Source: Advenella kashmirensis W13003
GTDB taxonomy: Bacteria; Pseudomonadota; Gammaproteobacteria; Burkholderiales; Burkholderiaceae_B
Direction of reading: 5' to 3'
NCBI RefSeq assembly: GCF_000506985.1
Contig: NZ_KI650979.1
Span: 434,001-498,000 of the forward strand
DNA: 64,000 nucleotides
Shown here: piece by piece, positions 8,739-17,955 of the stretch
How the letters are laid out: each line of letters begins with the position of its first letter
Position numbering within the stretch: position 1 is the stretch's first letter
Program-made: the position numbers and the translations under genes
Notes under the pieces: generated by a model
Told to the model about the DNA's origin: nothing
Databases searched by the model: none
What the model saw: the letters and a program-made list of their open reading frames with translations, nothing else

Positions 8739-9503
8739 ATGTCTTACGTTTCCAGAAAGCGGGAACTCGTGCTGATCAGTTGCATATCGGTCGTCGTTTT
8801 CGTTTCAATTTGGGAAATGGTGTGTCGCTTCGGACTGGTCGATCCCATCTTTCTCCCCTCCCCGACCGAAGTTGTCTTGCGGGCCATCCAGACCTTGAAT
8901 GATGGAGTATTGCTATCACATGTACTGGCTTCCACTCGCAGGGTCATGATCGGGTTCGCGCTTGCAGTCGCGGTTTCTATCCCCTTGGGATTGATACTGG
9001 GTACGTCGCGCCGGTTCTGCGCCGTATTCGATCCCATCATTTCGCTGATCCGGCCGTTACCCTCCATGAGCTGGATTCCCTTATCACTTCTGTGGTTTGG
9101 CATTACCGAAACACAGAAGTACAGCATTGTTTTCATGGGAACCATCGCTCCTGCGCTGCTTTATGTTATCGAAGCCACCCGCAATGTTGACCAGGTTTTG
9201 GTGCTCGCTGCCAGAAACCTGGGAGCAAGCCGGTTCCAGGTCATGCGTGAAGTGATTTTGCCGGCCAGTCTTGCCCAAATCATCAGCGGATTCAAGATCA
9301 TTCTGGGTTTATCCTGGACTTGCGTTATTTCTGCAGAACTGGTGTCAGCCAAGGAAGGCCTAGGGTTCATGATCATGAACGGAAAAGAGTTTTTTCAGAC
9401 CGACACCGTCGTCCTGGGCATGGTCATGATCAGTCTCACCGTGCTGATTATTGATGTGATTCTGCGCCGTATTGAAAACCGTGTCCTGCGCTGGCAACGC
9501 TAA
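8739..9503 (+). CDS. NitT/TauT-type ABC permease
   Basis: A 254-aa inner-membrane protein with about six membrane segments and the EAA-type loop ARNLGASRFQVMREVILPAS (about residues 165-185). The length and the SsuC/TauC-like pattern RPLPSMSWIPLSLLWFGI are normal for the family. The ATG at 8739 follows AGGAG at 8725-8729; an upstream GTG at 8676 would run inside the binding-protein gene. It lies 12 bp before the ATPase. Confidence 0.87.
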   Translation: MSYVSRKRELVLISCISVVVFVSIWEMVCRFGLVDPIFLPSPTEVVLRAIQTLNDGVLLSHVLASTRRVMIGFALAVAVSIPLGLILGTSRRFCAVFDPIISLIRPLPSMSWIPLSLLWFGITETQKYSIVFMGTIAPALLYVIEATRNVDQVLVLAARNLGASRFQVMREVILPASLAQIISGFKIILGLSWTCVISAELVSAKEGLGFMIMNGKEFFQTDTVVLGMVMISLTVLIIDVILRRIENRVLRWQR

Positions 9504-9515
9504 AAAGGTATTGAC

Positions 9516-10280
9516 ATGATTAGCATAGAAAATGTGAGTAAGAGCTACGGAACATTGCATGTTCTGGATAAAGTAAATATCGACGTCAAGAAAGGCGAAT
9601 TCGTGGTGCTTCTGGGAGCATCTGGTTGCGGTAAATCGACGTTGATCAATTTGGTCGCCGGTTTTGTGCGACCATCCACAGGCAGGATCGTCGTCAACGA
9701 CCGTGAGGTAAAAGATGTGGATCCCCAATCTGGCATGGTCTTCCAGCAATACGCGTTATTCCCCTGGATGACAGTACGGGAGAACGTCGCTTTCGGACTC
9801 AAACTCAGAGGGGTTTCGAAGAAGGAACGTTACGAGATAGCACAGAAATATATCGACATGGTCGGATTGCAATCTTTCGAGGACGCCTTCCCGAAAGCCT
9901 TGTCAGGCGGTATGCGCCAGCGTGTTTCAATTGCGCGTGTGCTTGCCAATGACCCGGACGTGATTCTGCTGGATGAACCCTTTGCCGCCCTGGATGCAAT
10001 GACGCGGCAAGTGCTGCAGGAGCAACTAATCAAAATCTACGAGCAAAGCGGAAAAACAATTGTATTTATTACGCATTCCATTGACGAGGCGCTGCTACTG
10101 TCCACTCGCGTGATTGTCCTGGGATCCCGGCCTGGAAAGGTTGTACAGGATATTCCCAACGATCTTCCTCACCCTCGCGATGCGAGTGTACAACTGTCGC
10201 CCCGCTTCAATGAACTGAAAGCTCAGATTTGGGACACGGTCCAGCATGAAGTCCAGAAAAGCCTGGAAGCCCGTACATAG
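9516..10280 (+). CDS. NitT/TauT-type ABC ATP-binding protein
   Basis: A 254-aa cytoplasmic ATPase with Walker A GASGCGKST (about 34-42), Q-loop VFQQYALFPWMTV, signature LSGGMRQR, Walker B VILLDEPF and switch FITHSIDEA. The length and the short C-terminus ending in HPRDASVQLSPRFNELKAQI match SsuB/TauB. It partners the permease at 8739-9503. A 27-bp gap separates it from the FAD oxidoreductase, so all five genes from LysR onward can be one transcript. Confidence 0.88.
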   Translation: MISIENVSKSYGTLHVLDKVNIDVKKGEFVVLLGASGCGKSTLINLVAGFVRPSTGRIVVNDREVKDVDPQSGMVFQQYALFPWMTVRENVAFGLKLRGVSKKERYEIAQKYIDMVGLQSFEDAFPKALSGGMRQRVSIARVLANDPDVILLDEPFAALDAMTRQVLQEQLIKIYEQSGKTIVFITHSIDEALLLSTRVIVLGSRPGKVVQDIPNDLPHPRDASVQLSPRFNELKAQIWDTVQHEVQKSLEART

Positions 10281-10307
10281 TTTTCTATAGAAAAATCAAG
10301 GTTAAAC

Positions 10308-11612
10308 ATGTCGTCTAGAACAACTTACCCCGTCTACGAAAGTCGGTCCGGGTGGAACTCCCTGTTGCCTGCGCGAACAGCAAAGACAAACAGTGTAATT
10401 GAAAATAAATATGATTTTATTGTTATCGGTGCGGGGTATACCGGCCTGGCTGCAGGGCGCAGACTGGCAGAGTTGAACGGATCCGCCAGTATCCTGGTGC
10501 TTGAGGCGAGTGTGGTCGGGGAAGGCTCTTCGGCGCGAAATTCAGGATTTGTCATCGCCTTGCCTCATAATACCAATATGTCGGGTCATATCAGCCCGGC
10601 AGAAGTCGCCAAAAAACAGATCCGGGTCTATGACAGCGGATTGCGCTGGCTCAAGGGATTGGTTGACCAATACCACATTGATTGCGGCTGGAATCCCCAG
10701 GGAAAATATCACGGGGCTGCTACCGCTGAAGGTGCACTCAGCTTGCAAAACACCGCAAGTCAGTATGACAAGTGGGGAGTCGAATACCAGGAAATTTCTC
10801 AGGCCCAGCTATCGGAACGCCTTGGTACCCGTTACTACCGCTTTGCAATCCAGACCAATAGTAATGTTTTCATTCAGCCGGCTGCACTCGTTCGCGGCCT
10901 GGCCGACACATTGCCCACAAATGTCACATTGGTGGAGAACTGCCCGGTATTGTCGGTTGAACAGGGACGGGAGCGCGGGGTTCGCACGGCTCAGGGCCTG
11001 ATCCGCGGAGACAAAATCATTGTTGCCAATAACGGATTTGCACGCAAGCTTGGCTTTCTTAAAGACCGGATGTTTACGATTTTCACCTATGCCGCCATCA
11101 CGCCGGAGCTGGATCCTGAGCAACTCGCGTTGCATGGAAGCGAGCCGGAATGGGGCCTGATTCCCGCCAACCGTATGGGCACCACATTACGAAAGATCCA
11201 GAATAATCGCTTTATGGTGCGAAGCGCCTATTCTTATGAAAAACCACAGACCGAAAAGACGGTGCTGGCACTGCTGGAAGACTGTTATCGTCGACGCTAC
11301 CCTGCCGTCAAAAGCCATCGTTTCGAACATCTCTGGGGCGGAGCAACAGCATTAACGCGTAACGGCGCGACCTATTTCGGCGAAATATCGCCGAATCTCT
11401 ATGCTTCCGTGGGATGCAACGGCGCGGGCGTATTGAAAGGTACCTGCTACGGCAAATTGCTGGCGGAGCTAATGGTGGGACAAAAGACGCAGGAGCTTGC
11501 CGATGTCCTGGCCATGGATAAGCCAAACTGGCTTCCGCCAGAGCCGCTTCGGGGCGCTGCCGTCAAAACCGCCATTTATCTGCAAAAGCGGAAAGCAGGC
11601 GCTGAAAGATAA
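10308..11612 (+). CDS. FAD-dependent amine/amino-acid oxidoreductase, PuuB/OrdL-like
   Basis: A 434-aa flavoprotein of the DAO family. The N-terminal Rossmann FAD motif is IVIGAGYTGLAAGRRLAE (G41, G43, G46), preceded by a W..LLPAR leader as in gamma-glutamylputrescine oxidase and related enzymes. A second dinucleotide strand, IIVANNGF, and a C-terminal GCNGAGVLKG complete the FAD pocket. It ends the importer operon, so it probably oxidises the imported amine or an early product. It converges with the aldolase gene at 11621, leaving an 8-bp gap. Confidence 0.8.
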   Translation: MSSRTTYPVYESRSGWNSLLPARTAKTNSVIENKYDFIVIGAGYTGLAAGRRLAELNGSASILVLEASVVGEGSSARNSGFVIALPHNTNMSGHISPAEVAKKQIRVYDSGLRWLKGLVDQYHIDCGWNPQGKYHGAATAEGALSLQNTASQYDKWGVEYQEISQAQLSERLGTRYYRFAIQTNSNVFIQPAALVRGLADTLPTNVTLVENCPVLSVEQGRERGVRTAQGLIRGDKIIVANNGFARKLGFLKDRMFTIFTYAAITPELDPEQLALHGSEPEWGLIPANRMGTTLRKIQNNRFMVRSAYSYEKPQTEKTVLALLEDCYRRRYPAVKSHRFEHLWGGATALTRNGATYFGEISPNLYASVGCNGAGVLKGTCYGKLLAELMVGQKTQELADVLAMDKPNWLPPEPLRGAAVKTAIYLQKRKAGAER

Positions 11613-11620
11613 TTCCAATA

Positions 11621-12382
11621 TCAGGTAAACTCCGCCGCCAACCCGTCGGCCGCCCTTGCCAGCATTGCGACATCCATACCCACCGCCGTAAACAGCGATC
11701 CGCATTCCATATAACGGCGGGCCAGTCGGGTATCCAGAGTAAGGATACCCGGCGCTTTGCCCAACGCCCGGACCTGTCTGATCGCATCTTCGATCGCACG
11801 TTGCACCTCATGATGCCCTGGATTACTCAAATGCCCCATGCTGGCCGACAAATCCGCAGGCCCGATGAATACGCCATCGACTCCGTCTACCTGCGCAATC
11901 GCCTCCAGATTGTCCAGCGCTTCCCGGGTTTCCACCTGTACGAGCAAACAGAGTTCTTCTTCGCACTCGTGCATATACTGTTTGTTCCGGCCAAAATCGC
12001 TGGCGCGCATGGTGCCGCCCACGCCCCGGTTGCCACGGGGCGGATAGCGCATGCCCGCGACCGCCCGGGCGGCCTCCTCTTCGTTCTGGACATACGGAAT
12101 CAACAGGGTTTGTGTTCCGATATCCAGGAAGCGCTTTTGCTGGAGAGCGTCGTTCCATGAAGGCCGAACGACAGGCGAGACCGGGTAAGGCGCCACTGCC
12201 TGCAATTGGGCAAGCACGTCCGGTACATCGTTCGGCGAATGCTCGGTATCCAGCAAGAGCCAGTCAAAGCCGGCGCCCGCGACGATTTCGGCGCTGTACG
12301 CATGACACAGCGAAACCCAGAGTCCCAGCTGATGCTGTTCCTGGGCCAGGGCGCGCTTGAATCTGTTTTTGTGCACAATCAT
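11621..12382 (-). CDS. HpcH/HpaI-family class II aldolase
   Basis: A 253-aa metal-dependent aldolase resembling 4-hydroxy-2-oxoheptanedioate aldolase (HpaI). Visible features are [14 protein letters not shown] with the catalytic His, the metal-binding Glu in [13 protein letters not shown] and Asp in [14 protein letters not shown]. The ATG at 12382 ([12 protein letters not shown]) is preceded by GGAAG; a longer frame to 12448 would overlap the hydratase. It would split a 4-hydroxy-2-oxo acid to pyruvate (or oxaloacetate) and an aldehyde. It is last in the six-gene minus operon and follows the hydratase that would make its substrate. Confidence 0.82.
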   Translation of the reverse strand: MIVHKNRFKRALAQEQHQLGLWVSLCHAYSAEIVAGAGFDWLLLDTEHSPNDVPDVLAQLQAVAPYPVSPVVRPSWNDALQQKRFLDIGTQTLLIPYVQNEEEAARAVAGMRYPPRGNRGVGGTMRASDFGRNKQYMHECEEELCLLVQVETREALDNLEAIAQVDGVDGVFIGPADLSASMGHLSNPGHHEVQRAIEDAIRQVRALGKAPGILTLDTRLARRYMECGSLFTAVGMDVAMLARAADGLAAEFT

Positions 12383-12401
12383 ATTTGTCTTCCGTCCCCC
12401 G

Positions 12402-13184
12402 TCAGGTAAAGCTGACAGAAATGCTGCCCAGCGTGCCGAAGTCTGCATGGATTACGTCGCCTTTTGTGACAGGAACGGTGCGTGTGAAGGATCCGGCCAG
12501 GACGATGTGCCCTTTTTCCAGCACACCGCCGAATTCGGCGATTTTGTTTGCGAGCCACACCACGCCCATTGCAGGGTGCCCCAGGACGGCAGCCGATACA
12601 CCGGACTCTTCGATCGTGCCGTTCTTGTACAAAAGCGCACTGGCCCAGCGCAAGTCGATGTCCATGGGTCGCACCACCCGACCGCCCAACACGACCGCAG
12701 CAGAGGCGGCATTGTCCGCTATGTTGTCAACGATGCGCCGTGGGTATTGCGTGCGTCCGTCAACCAGCTCCAGCGAAGGTTGCACGAACTCCGTTGCATC
12801 CAGGACATCGAAGAGCGATACATTCGGACCTTTGAGCTGTTTTCCCAGTACGAATGCCAGCTCGACCTCGACCCTGGGAACAATGAAACGGTCGGCGGGA
12901 ATGCGATCGCCATCGTAATAGAACATATTGTCCAGCAAATGGCCGTAATCGGGCTCATCGATGCCAAGTGTGGATTGCATTGCCCGGGAGGTCAGGCCAA
13001 TCTTGTGCCCGCGCAGTGTGGCGCCGGCAGCCACCTTTTCGGCAATGACCAGTTTCTGTATTTCGTAAGCGTCTGCGATGTCCAGGCCGGGAAACGTCAC
13101 ATCAAGCTGCGTGACGGGGGCTGCATTCTTTTCCGCATCCAGCAACAGACGCATTGCTTTTTTGAGTTTTTGCTTGCTGAGCAT
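12402..13184 (-). CDS. 2-oxo-hept-4-ene-1,7-dioate hydratase-like protein (HpaH/MhpD family)
   Basis: A 260-aa enzyme of the 2-keto-4-pentenoate hydratase family, related to the FAH fold. Key segments are [12 protein letters not shown] near residue 60, [15 protein letters not shown] with the metal-binding Glu pair, and the C-terminal [16 protein letters not shown]. It adds water to a 2-oxo-4-enoic acid to give the 4-hydroxy-2-oxo acid cleaved by the aldolase encoded 19 bp downstream. It begins 3 bp after the stop of the FAH-family gene. HpaH is the closest recognised family; the true substrate may differ. Confidence 0.82.
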   Translation of the reverse strand: MLSKQKLKKAMRLLLDAEKNAAPVTQLDVTFPGLDIADAYEIQKLVIAEKVAAGATLRGHKIGLTSRAMQSTLGIDEPDYGHLLDNMFYYDGDRIPADRFIVPRVEVELAFVLGKQLKGPNVSLFDVLDATEFVQPSLELVDGRTQYPRRIVDNIADNAASAAVVLGGRVVRPMDIDLRWASALLYKNGTIEESGVSAAVLGHPAMGVVWLANKIAEFGGVLEKGHIVLAGSFTRTVPVTKGDVIHADFGTLGSISVSFT

Positions 13185-13187
13185 GGT

Positions 13188-14048
13188 TCACCCGTTTTTC
13201 ACTGTGTTTTTCAGAATGCCGATAGACGGCACTTCCACCTCTACCACATCGCCTTCTCGGAGAAACTTCGGCGGGTCAAACCGGATACCAGCGCCCGTCG
13301 GCGTGCCGGTTGAAATGATGTCCCCGGGCTCCAGCGTCGTCCATTTGGAGATGTAATGAATCAGGAATGCAAAGGAAAACATCAGGTTTGCGGTGTTATC
13401 GCGTTGACGCTCCTGGCCGTTCACCCGTGTGATGACATCAAGGTTGTCATAGCTGGAAAACTCATCTGCCGTGACTAACCAGGGTCCGGCAGAACCGCTA
13501 CGGTCAAAATTTTTACCCTGCGTGACGTTGAATTTTCCATGTTTCAGCCAGTCGCGTACGCTGCCTTCATTCAGGCAGGTCAGGCCGGCAATATGGGAGA
13601 GCGCATCATGCTCGGCAATACGCCTGCCGCGCGTGCCGATCACAATTGCTATTTCGCCTTCATAATCAAGCTGTTGTGATTCTTCAACCGGACAGATCAA
13701 CGGTTGCCCATGGCCGGTAATGGACGAGGCGAACCGCGGGAACACACTGGGATAAGCGGGAGCCGCGCTACCGTCTTTGTATTCTTCATTGCGGTGGTGA
13801 TAATTGACGCCGACGCAAATGATTTTCCCGGGGTTGGGTATAGGTGGAAGAAAATGGATGTCCTCCAGCGCATAACGCGGCGCATCGGCGGGCAACGACT
13901 GCCCGAGCGCCGCCAGTTTGCCGCTGCCGATCAGGTCATTGACGGTGTCGATCCCTCGGCCCAGGGAATCGGTCAGGTCCACCACTTCGTTGTCGTCGAC
14001 AACGCCGAAACGCGCTTTGTTTTCTATGACAAAAGAGATAATTTTCAT
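13188..14048 (-). CDS. Fumarylacetoacetate hydrolase family protein
   Basis: A 286-aa FAH-fold enzyme: N-terminal cap (1-70), then the metal centre QQLDYEGEIAIVIGTRGRRI with two Glu ligands and the downstream STGTPTGAGI loop. Members hydrolyse C-C bonds or act as decarboxylase/isomerase in homoprotocatechuate-type lower pathways. Its start overlaps the end of the amidohydrolase gene by 4 bp, implying translational coupling. Placed before a hydratase and an aldolase, it most likely performs ring-product hydrolysis, decarboxylation or isomerisation. Confidence 0.82.
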   Translation of the reverse strand: MKIISFVIENKARFGVVDDNEVVDLTDSLGRGIDTVNDLIGSGKLAALGQSLPADAPRYALEDIHFLPPIPNPGKIICVGVNYHHRNEEYKDGSAAPAYPSVFPRFASSITGHGQPLICPVEESQQLDYEGEIAIVIGTRGRRIAEHDALSHIAGLTCLNEGSVRDWLKHGKFNVTQGKNFDRSGSAGPWLVTADEFSSYDNLDVITRVNGQERQRDNTANLMFSFAFLIHYISKWTTLEPGDIISTGTPTGAGIRFDPPKFLREGDVVEVEVPSIGILKNTVKNG

Positions 14049-14917
14049 TTTTCAAACCCAAAGAAGGCCGTCGGATTGTCAACCAGAATTTTGCTGAGCA
14101 GTTCCCCGGATGGCGCATAGCGGTATAGCTGCTCGACAAGATCTCCTTCGTTGGGCGGCTGTTTGACCGAGACCGGGTGCGGCCAGTCGCTCCCCCACAC
14201 TAACCGGTCCGGCGCGGCTTCTAAATACGCGTGTGCAATGGGGATGACATCATCCCATGGCGCGCCGTCGCGTGATATTTTTTCCGTCAGCGACAGCATG
14301 ACCCAGAAATTGCCTTGCTTGAGCAGCTCCAGCACGGCCTTCAGGCTGGGGTCGGCACTCCCCTGCCGCGGATCGGGCCTCCCCATATGATCCAGCATCA
14401 CAGGGATATCCAGGGATTGGAACAGGGGAAGCTGTTCCATGACGCCGCTCGCTTCCGGCTGGAATTTCGCATACCACCCCAACTCCCGGATACGGGAGAT
14501 GGCGCGTTCGAAGTCTTTGGTCGACATGCTGACACCCAGCCCCTGGCGATTGAAGCGGGCACCCTTAATACCGGCAGCGTCCAGTTTTTCGATATAACTG
14601 TCCGAGCCTTCCAGCAGCACCAGGGCATTCGCGCAACCGCGATAGCCTGGGCCGGCGGCCTCCAGTGCATCCAGGACCACTTGATGGTCGGCGCCGTAAG
14701 TCGTCGCCTGGACAATGACGCCACGCTCTATCCCCAATGTCCGATGCAGTTGCAGTGCGACATCAATCGTGGCGGTCGGCATCTCGTAGGCTGCACCTGC
14801 CCTGACCGGATACGTAGCGGCAGGCCCGAATACATGAAATTGACAATCGCAACTGCCAGCGGGTGGTTTAGGATCGGGCGAGCGCGGATTCGGATCAAAC
14901 GGCAAATAATCAGGCAT
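14045..14917 (-). CDS. Amidohydrolase, 2-pyrone-4,6-dicarboxylate lactonase-like
   Basis: A 290-aa TIM-barrel hydrolase of the LigI-like amidohydrolase family. The first-strand motif is DCQFHVFG, with Gln in the first His position of the HxH pair, followed by MLDHMGRPDP near residue 190 and the C-terminal WGSDWPHP with the catalytic Asp. The ATG at 14917 is preferred because of an upstream GGAGGGG; it overlaps the RidA gene by 8 bp. It probably opens a lactone or pyrone acid before the FAH-family step. Confidence 0.8.
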   Translation of the reverse strand: MPDYLPFDPNPRSPDPKPPAGSCDCQFHVFGPAATYPVRAGAAYEMPTATIDVALQLHRTLGIERGVIVQATTYGADHQVVLDALEAAGPGYRGCANALVLLEGSDSYIEKLDAAGIKGARFNRQGLGVSMSTKDFERAISRIRELGWYAKFQPEASGVMEQLPLFQSLDIPVMLDHMGRPDPRQGSADPSLKAVLELLKQGNFWVMLSLTEKISRDGAPWDDVIPIAHAYLEAAPDRLVWGSDWPHPVSVKQPPNEGDLVEQLYRYAPSGELLSKILVDNPTAFFGFEK

Positions 14918-15323
14918 CTGCCCCTCCCTTGACGGCGATGAAATCACACTCCATCAGTTTGCCGCCATCCAGGCTGGCCTGCATGGTATGCCTCGCCGGC
15001 CTGGAATCCGGGTCAGGAAACAGTGCGAGCCATTCTTTGTTCAGCGCCGCGCGTTGCGAGCGGTCATTCATCCACACATGCATTTTGATGATATCCGTCG
15101 GTTCCAGCTGGGCCGCAAGGCAGATACGCCTGACATGATCGAACATCAGCCGGCTTTGCTCCTCTATCGTCGAACCGTATTCGCCGCTAGCCGGATCGGT
15201 TCCCTGGATACTGCCCGAAAACACCATGCTTCCGATCCGGCAGGCCGCCGGAATCGGATTCTTATGACTGAACCCCTCTGCATAAATGCTTTTTCGTTTT
15301 ACCACTTTCATTTCTCCTGACAT
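14910..15323 (-). CDS. RidA/YjgF family protein
   Basis: A 137-aa protein of the RidA (enamine/imine deaminase) superfamily with the core NPIPAACRIGSMVFSGSIQGTDP, DHVRRICLAAQLEPTDIIKMHVWM and a conserved Arg in RPARHTMQASL followed by Glu in MECDFIA. Family members hydrolyse reactive enamines; several catabolic-operon members have uncharacterised roles. It is second in the operon, after the Bug receptor gene and before the amidohydrolase. ATG at 15323 has AGGA upstream; an internal ATG at 15311 is possible. Confidence 0.8.
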   Translation of the reverse strand: MSGEMKVVKRKSIYAEGFSHKNPIPAACRIGSMVFSGSIQGTDPASGEYGSTIEEQSRLMFDHVRRICLAAQLEPTDIIKMHVWMNDRSQRAALNKEWLALFPDPDSRPARHTMQASLDGGKLMECDFIAVKGGADA

Positions 15324-15332
15324 AATCTCATC

Positions 15333-16295
15333 CTAGTTCACACTGATGCCGGCCTTTTTGATAATAGGCACCCATCGCTCGTCTTCTTTCTTCAGGTACG
15401 CCTTGAACGCTTCCGGCGTTGTACTGTGGGCCTCGGCGCCAAGCGTCTCGAAGCGCTCAATAATTGCCGGATCTTTCAGGACCTCGGTCGCTGCCGCACT
15501 GATCTTTTCCAGAATGTCTGCAGGTGTACCTTTGGGCGCCATCAAACCGGTAAAGGTATAGGCGACGGCATCTTCGATGCCGGACTCGGTCAGGGTCGGC
15601 ACATCAGGCAGGCTTGCGAGCCGCTTTTGCGACGTGACGGCAAGCGGACGCAGCTTTCCGTCCTTGAGATAGGGCAAGGCCACGGACATTTGGTCGAAGC
15701 TGAAATCGACCTGCCCGCCAAGCAGATCGGTGATGGCAGGGGAATTACCTTTGTAATGAACCGTCATCCATTTGGCCCCTGTTTTGGCCAGCAGCATTTC
15801 ACTCATCAGATGATTCGATGTGCCGGCGCCTGGCGAGGCCATATTCAGTTTTCCCGGATGCTGTTTTGCGTAGTCAATCAGTTCCTGGACTGTCTTGACC
15901 GGCAGGCCAGGACGCACCTGCAGGACCATGGGCGTCATGGATATCGTGGTTACCGCTTCAAAATCCCGGTCCCAGCGGTATGCATCACGATTGAAAATAA
16001 TCGGGCTATAAAGAAGGGGCCCATTGGCGGCCATGAAGAATGTGTATCCATCTGGTTTGGATTTGGCAACATACTCGCCTGCGATCATGCCACCTGCGCC
16101 CGCCTTGTTTTCCACGATAAACGGTTTGCCAAAGGCTTTTGCCAGCCCCGGCGCGATGAGGCGGGCAGCCACATCCACATTTCCTCCCGGAGGATAGGGA
16201 ACGACGATCGTGACTGGTTTCGAAGGCCAGTTATCTGCATACGCGGTCGATGTCAGCAGTATGGATAAGGCCATTATCATTTTTTTTACTTGCAT
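15333..16295 (-). CDS. Bug/TctC-family periplasmic receptor
   Basis: A 320-aa secreted protein: signal peptide MQVKKMIMALSILLTSTAYA, then PSKPVTIVVPYPPGGNVDVAARLIA, the hallmark of Bordetella uptake gene (Bug) receptors, which bind carboxylates between two lobes. The ATG at 16295 has AGGAAGAG upstream; a longer frame to 16415 has no signal-peptide logic. It is the promoter-proximal gene of the minus-strand catabolic operon, so its ligand is probably the substrate of that pathway. No TctA/TctB membrane genes are nearby. Confidence 0.85.
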   Translation of the reverse strand: MQVKKMIMALSILLTSTAYADNWPSKPVTIVVPYPPGGNVDVAARLIAPGLAKAFGKPFIVENKAGAGGMIAGEYVAKSKPDGYTFFMAANGPLLYSPIIFNRDAYRWDRDFEAVTTISMTPMVLQVRPGLPVKTVQELIDYAKQHPGKLNMASPGAGTSNHLMSEMLLAKTGAKWMTVHYKGNSPAITDLLGGQVDFSFDQMSVALPYLKDGKLRPLAVTSQKRLASLPDVPTLTESGIEDAVAYTFTGLMAPKGTPADILEKISAAATEVLKDPAIIERFETLGAEAHSTTPEAFKAYLKKEDERWVPIIKKAGISVN

Positions 16296-16382
16296 TTGTC
16301 TCTTCCTGTAATCAATGTTGGAATCACGTGGAAAAAGATAGCAAGGGTTGAGTCCTGGCGACAATATGAAAAATGCTATTAC

Positions 16383-16493
16383 GTCCAAATAGCGGACTAA
16401 ATAGAAATTCAGCAATCACGGAACTCCCCGAAAATGGGGCATCATACAGTCTGGCATGCACTTTTGCCGCCAATGACGAATATTATTTGGACA
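16383..16493. promoter_or_regulatory. Distant inverted repeat in the divergent IclR-cluster promoter region
   Basis: GTCCAAATA at 16383-16391 recurs as its exact complement TATTTGGAC at 16485-16493. The two 9-bp half-sites bracket most of the 220-bp intergenic region between the Bug receptor and flavin reductase genes. They are candidate sites for the IclR regulator encoded at 17152; that assignment is inference. Confidence 0.35.
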
Positions 16494-16515
16494 TATTTCT
16501 GGCGCTATACTACTT

Positions 16516-17133
16516 ATGAAAATTCTCGCTGACAGCCTGGGTCCCGAGCAGACCTATAAATTATTGACAGGCATTGTCGTGCCACGACCGATTGCCTGGA
16601 TAACGACTGTGTCGCCTGCCGGCCTGGTGAATGTGGCGCCCTTCAGTTGCTATACCATCGTATCCAACAAGCCGCCGATGATCGGCGTCAATATCGGTCG
16701 CAAGGCCGGCGTACGCAAGGACACGGCATCCAATCTCCTTTGCAGCGAGGAATTTGTTGTCAATATTGCAGATGAAACACTGCTGGAACCCCTGCACCGG
16801 AGCGCAGGAGAATACCCGCCCGAGATCAGCGAAGCGCAATTGCTTGATCTGGAAACCGTCCCAGGTGAATCGATGCCTGTGCCCCGTCTTGCCGCCGCCC
16901 CGATCAGTCTGGAGTGTCGACTGCATAGCGTGACGCCATATGGAGACACGGGTGCGGAATTTTTTGTCGGCGAAATCCGAGTGCTGCACATCAGGGACGG
17001 ACTGCTGAATAATGGCAAAATCGACACGACTCTTTTGCGCCCGATCTGCCGTATTGCCGGGCCAAATTACGCCATGCTGGGAAAAGTCGTTACCTTGCAG
17101 CCCGTATCACAAACTCCGAAAACCGTGCTTTGA
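16516..17133 (+). CDS. Flavin reductase-like FMN-binding protein
   Basis: A 205-aa protein of the flavin reductase/flavoredoxin (DIM6/NTAB) family, with GIVVPRPIAWITTVSPAGLVNVAPFSCYTIVS (about 21-52) forming the FMN phosphate and isoalloxazine pocket. Such proteins supply reduced flavin to two-component monooxygenases or act alone. No oxygenase component is encoded nearby. No clear Shine-Dalgarno is visible before the ATG. It is divergent from the six-gene minus operon and 18 bp upstream of the IclR gene. Confidence 0.8.
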   Translation: MKILADSLGPEQTYKLLTGIVVPRPIAWITTVSPAGLVNVAPFSCYTIVSNKPPMIGVNIGRKAGVRKDTASNLLCSEEFVVNIADETLLEPLHRSAGEYPPEISEAQLLDLETVPGESMPVPRLAAAPISLECRLHSVTPYGDTGAEFFVGEIRVLHIRDGLLNNGKIDTTLLRPICRIAGPNYAMLGKVVTLQPVSQTPKTVL

Positions 17134-17151
17134 ATGTAATATGGAAAAATC

Positions 17152-17949
17152 ATGAATGCGGGCGAGAACGAAGAGCCTTTGACAGCACAACCGGCAAGCC
17201 AGACCGTTTCCCGGGCAATGAAAATCCTGAGACTGGTTGCCTGCGGTCAGGAGCACGGTGTACGTTTGACCGATATTGTAAATATTTCGGGACTGAACAG
17301 GCCGACCGCGCGTCGTATACTCAAGACCCTGCTCCAGGAACAGGCCGTGGAACAGGACCCGCTGACCCGTCGCTATCTGATCGGCAGCGAATTGACGCTA
17401 CTGGGCCTGGCGCGCCGCAGGCGGTTTCCGCTACTGTCTGCCGCATCCACCTGCCTGAACCATCTTGGGCAAAGCATTGGCGACACCGCATTTCTCAGCA
17501 TTCGGCACCGGCTGGATTCAATTTGTATTGCCCGCCAGACAGGCCACCATCCCATCCAGGTATTGTCTATCGATGTGGGCGCACGACGACCTCTTGGCGC
17601 AGGCGTCTCTGGAGTGGCGATTCTTTCCTGCCTGTCGCACGAAGAGCTGCAGCGGATCATCGTTGCCAATGCCAAACGCCTGGAACAGAACGCGCTAACT
17701 CCCGAGCGGCTGTTGGAGAAAGTACAACAGGCCAGAGAACTGGGCTATGCCTATGTCCAACACGGCGTCATGCCGGGTACCAGCGCGGTTGCCGTCCCGG
17801 TCGTCAATGCACAGGGCAATCCCCAGGCGGCCATTACCATCACCGCCATGTCAAACCGGCTCGATGCATCACGCCTGTCATATGTCGTCGAACAGATGAA
17901 AGAACAGGCGGCACAACTGAGCCGCCATGCAGATATCAATTGCAGTTAA
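17152..17949 (+). CDS. IclR-family transcriptional regulator
   Basis: A 265-aa regulator with an N-terminal winged helix (SQTVSRAMKILRLVACGQEHGVRLTDIVNISGLNRPTARRILKTL, about 18-62) and an IclR effector domain (HRLDSICIARQTGHHPIQ, GVMPGTSAVAVPVVNAQGNPQAAITI). It is probably co-transcribed with the flavin reductase and controls the divergent ring-cleavage-like operon. It is convergent with the next Bug receptor gene, with a gap of only 6 bp. Confidence 0.87.
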   Translation: MNAGENEEPLTAQPASQTVSRAMKILRLVACGQEHGVRLTDIVNISGLNRPTARRILKTLLQEQAVEQDPLTRRYLIGSELTLLGLARRRRFPLLSAASTCLNHLGQSIGDTAFLSIRHRLDSICIARQTGHHPIQVLSIDVGARRPLGAGVSGVAILSCLSHEELQRIIVANAKRLEQNALTPERLLEKVQQARELGYAYVQHGVMPGTSAVAVPVVNAQGNPQAAITITAMSNRLDASRLSYVVEQMKEQAAQLSRHADINCS

Positions 17950-17955
17950 GGTAAA

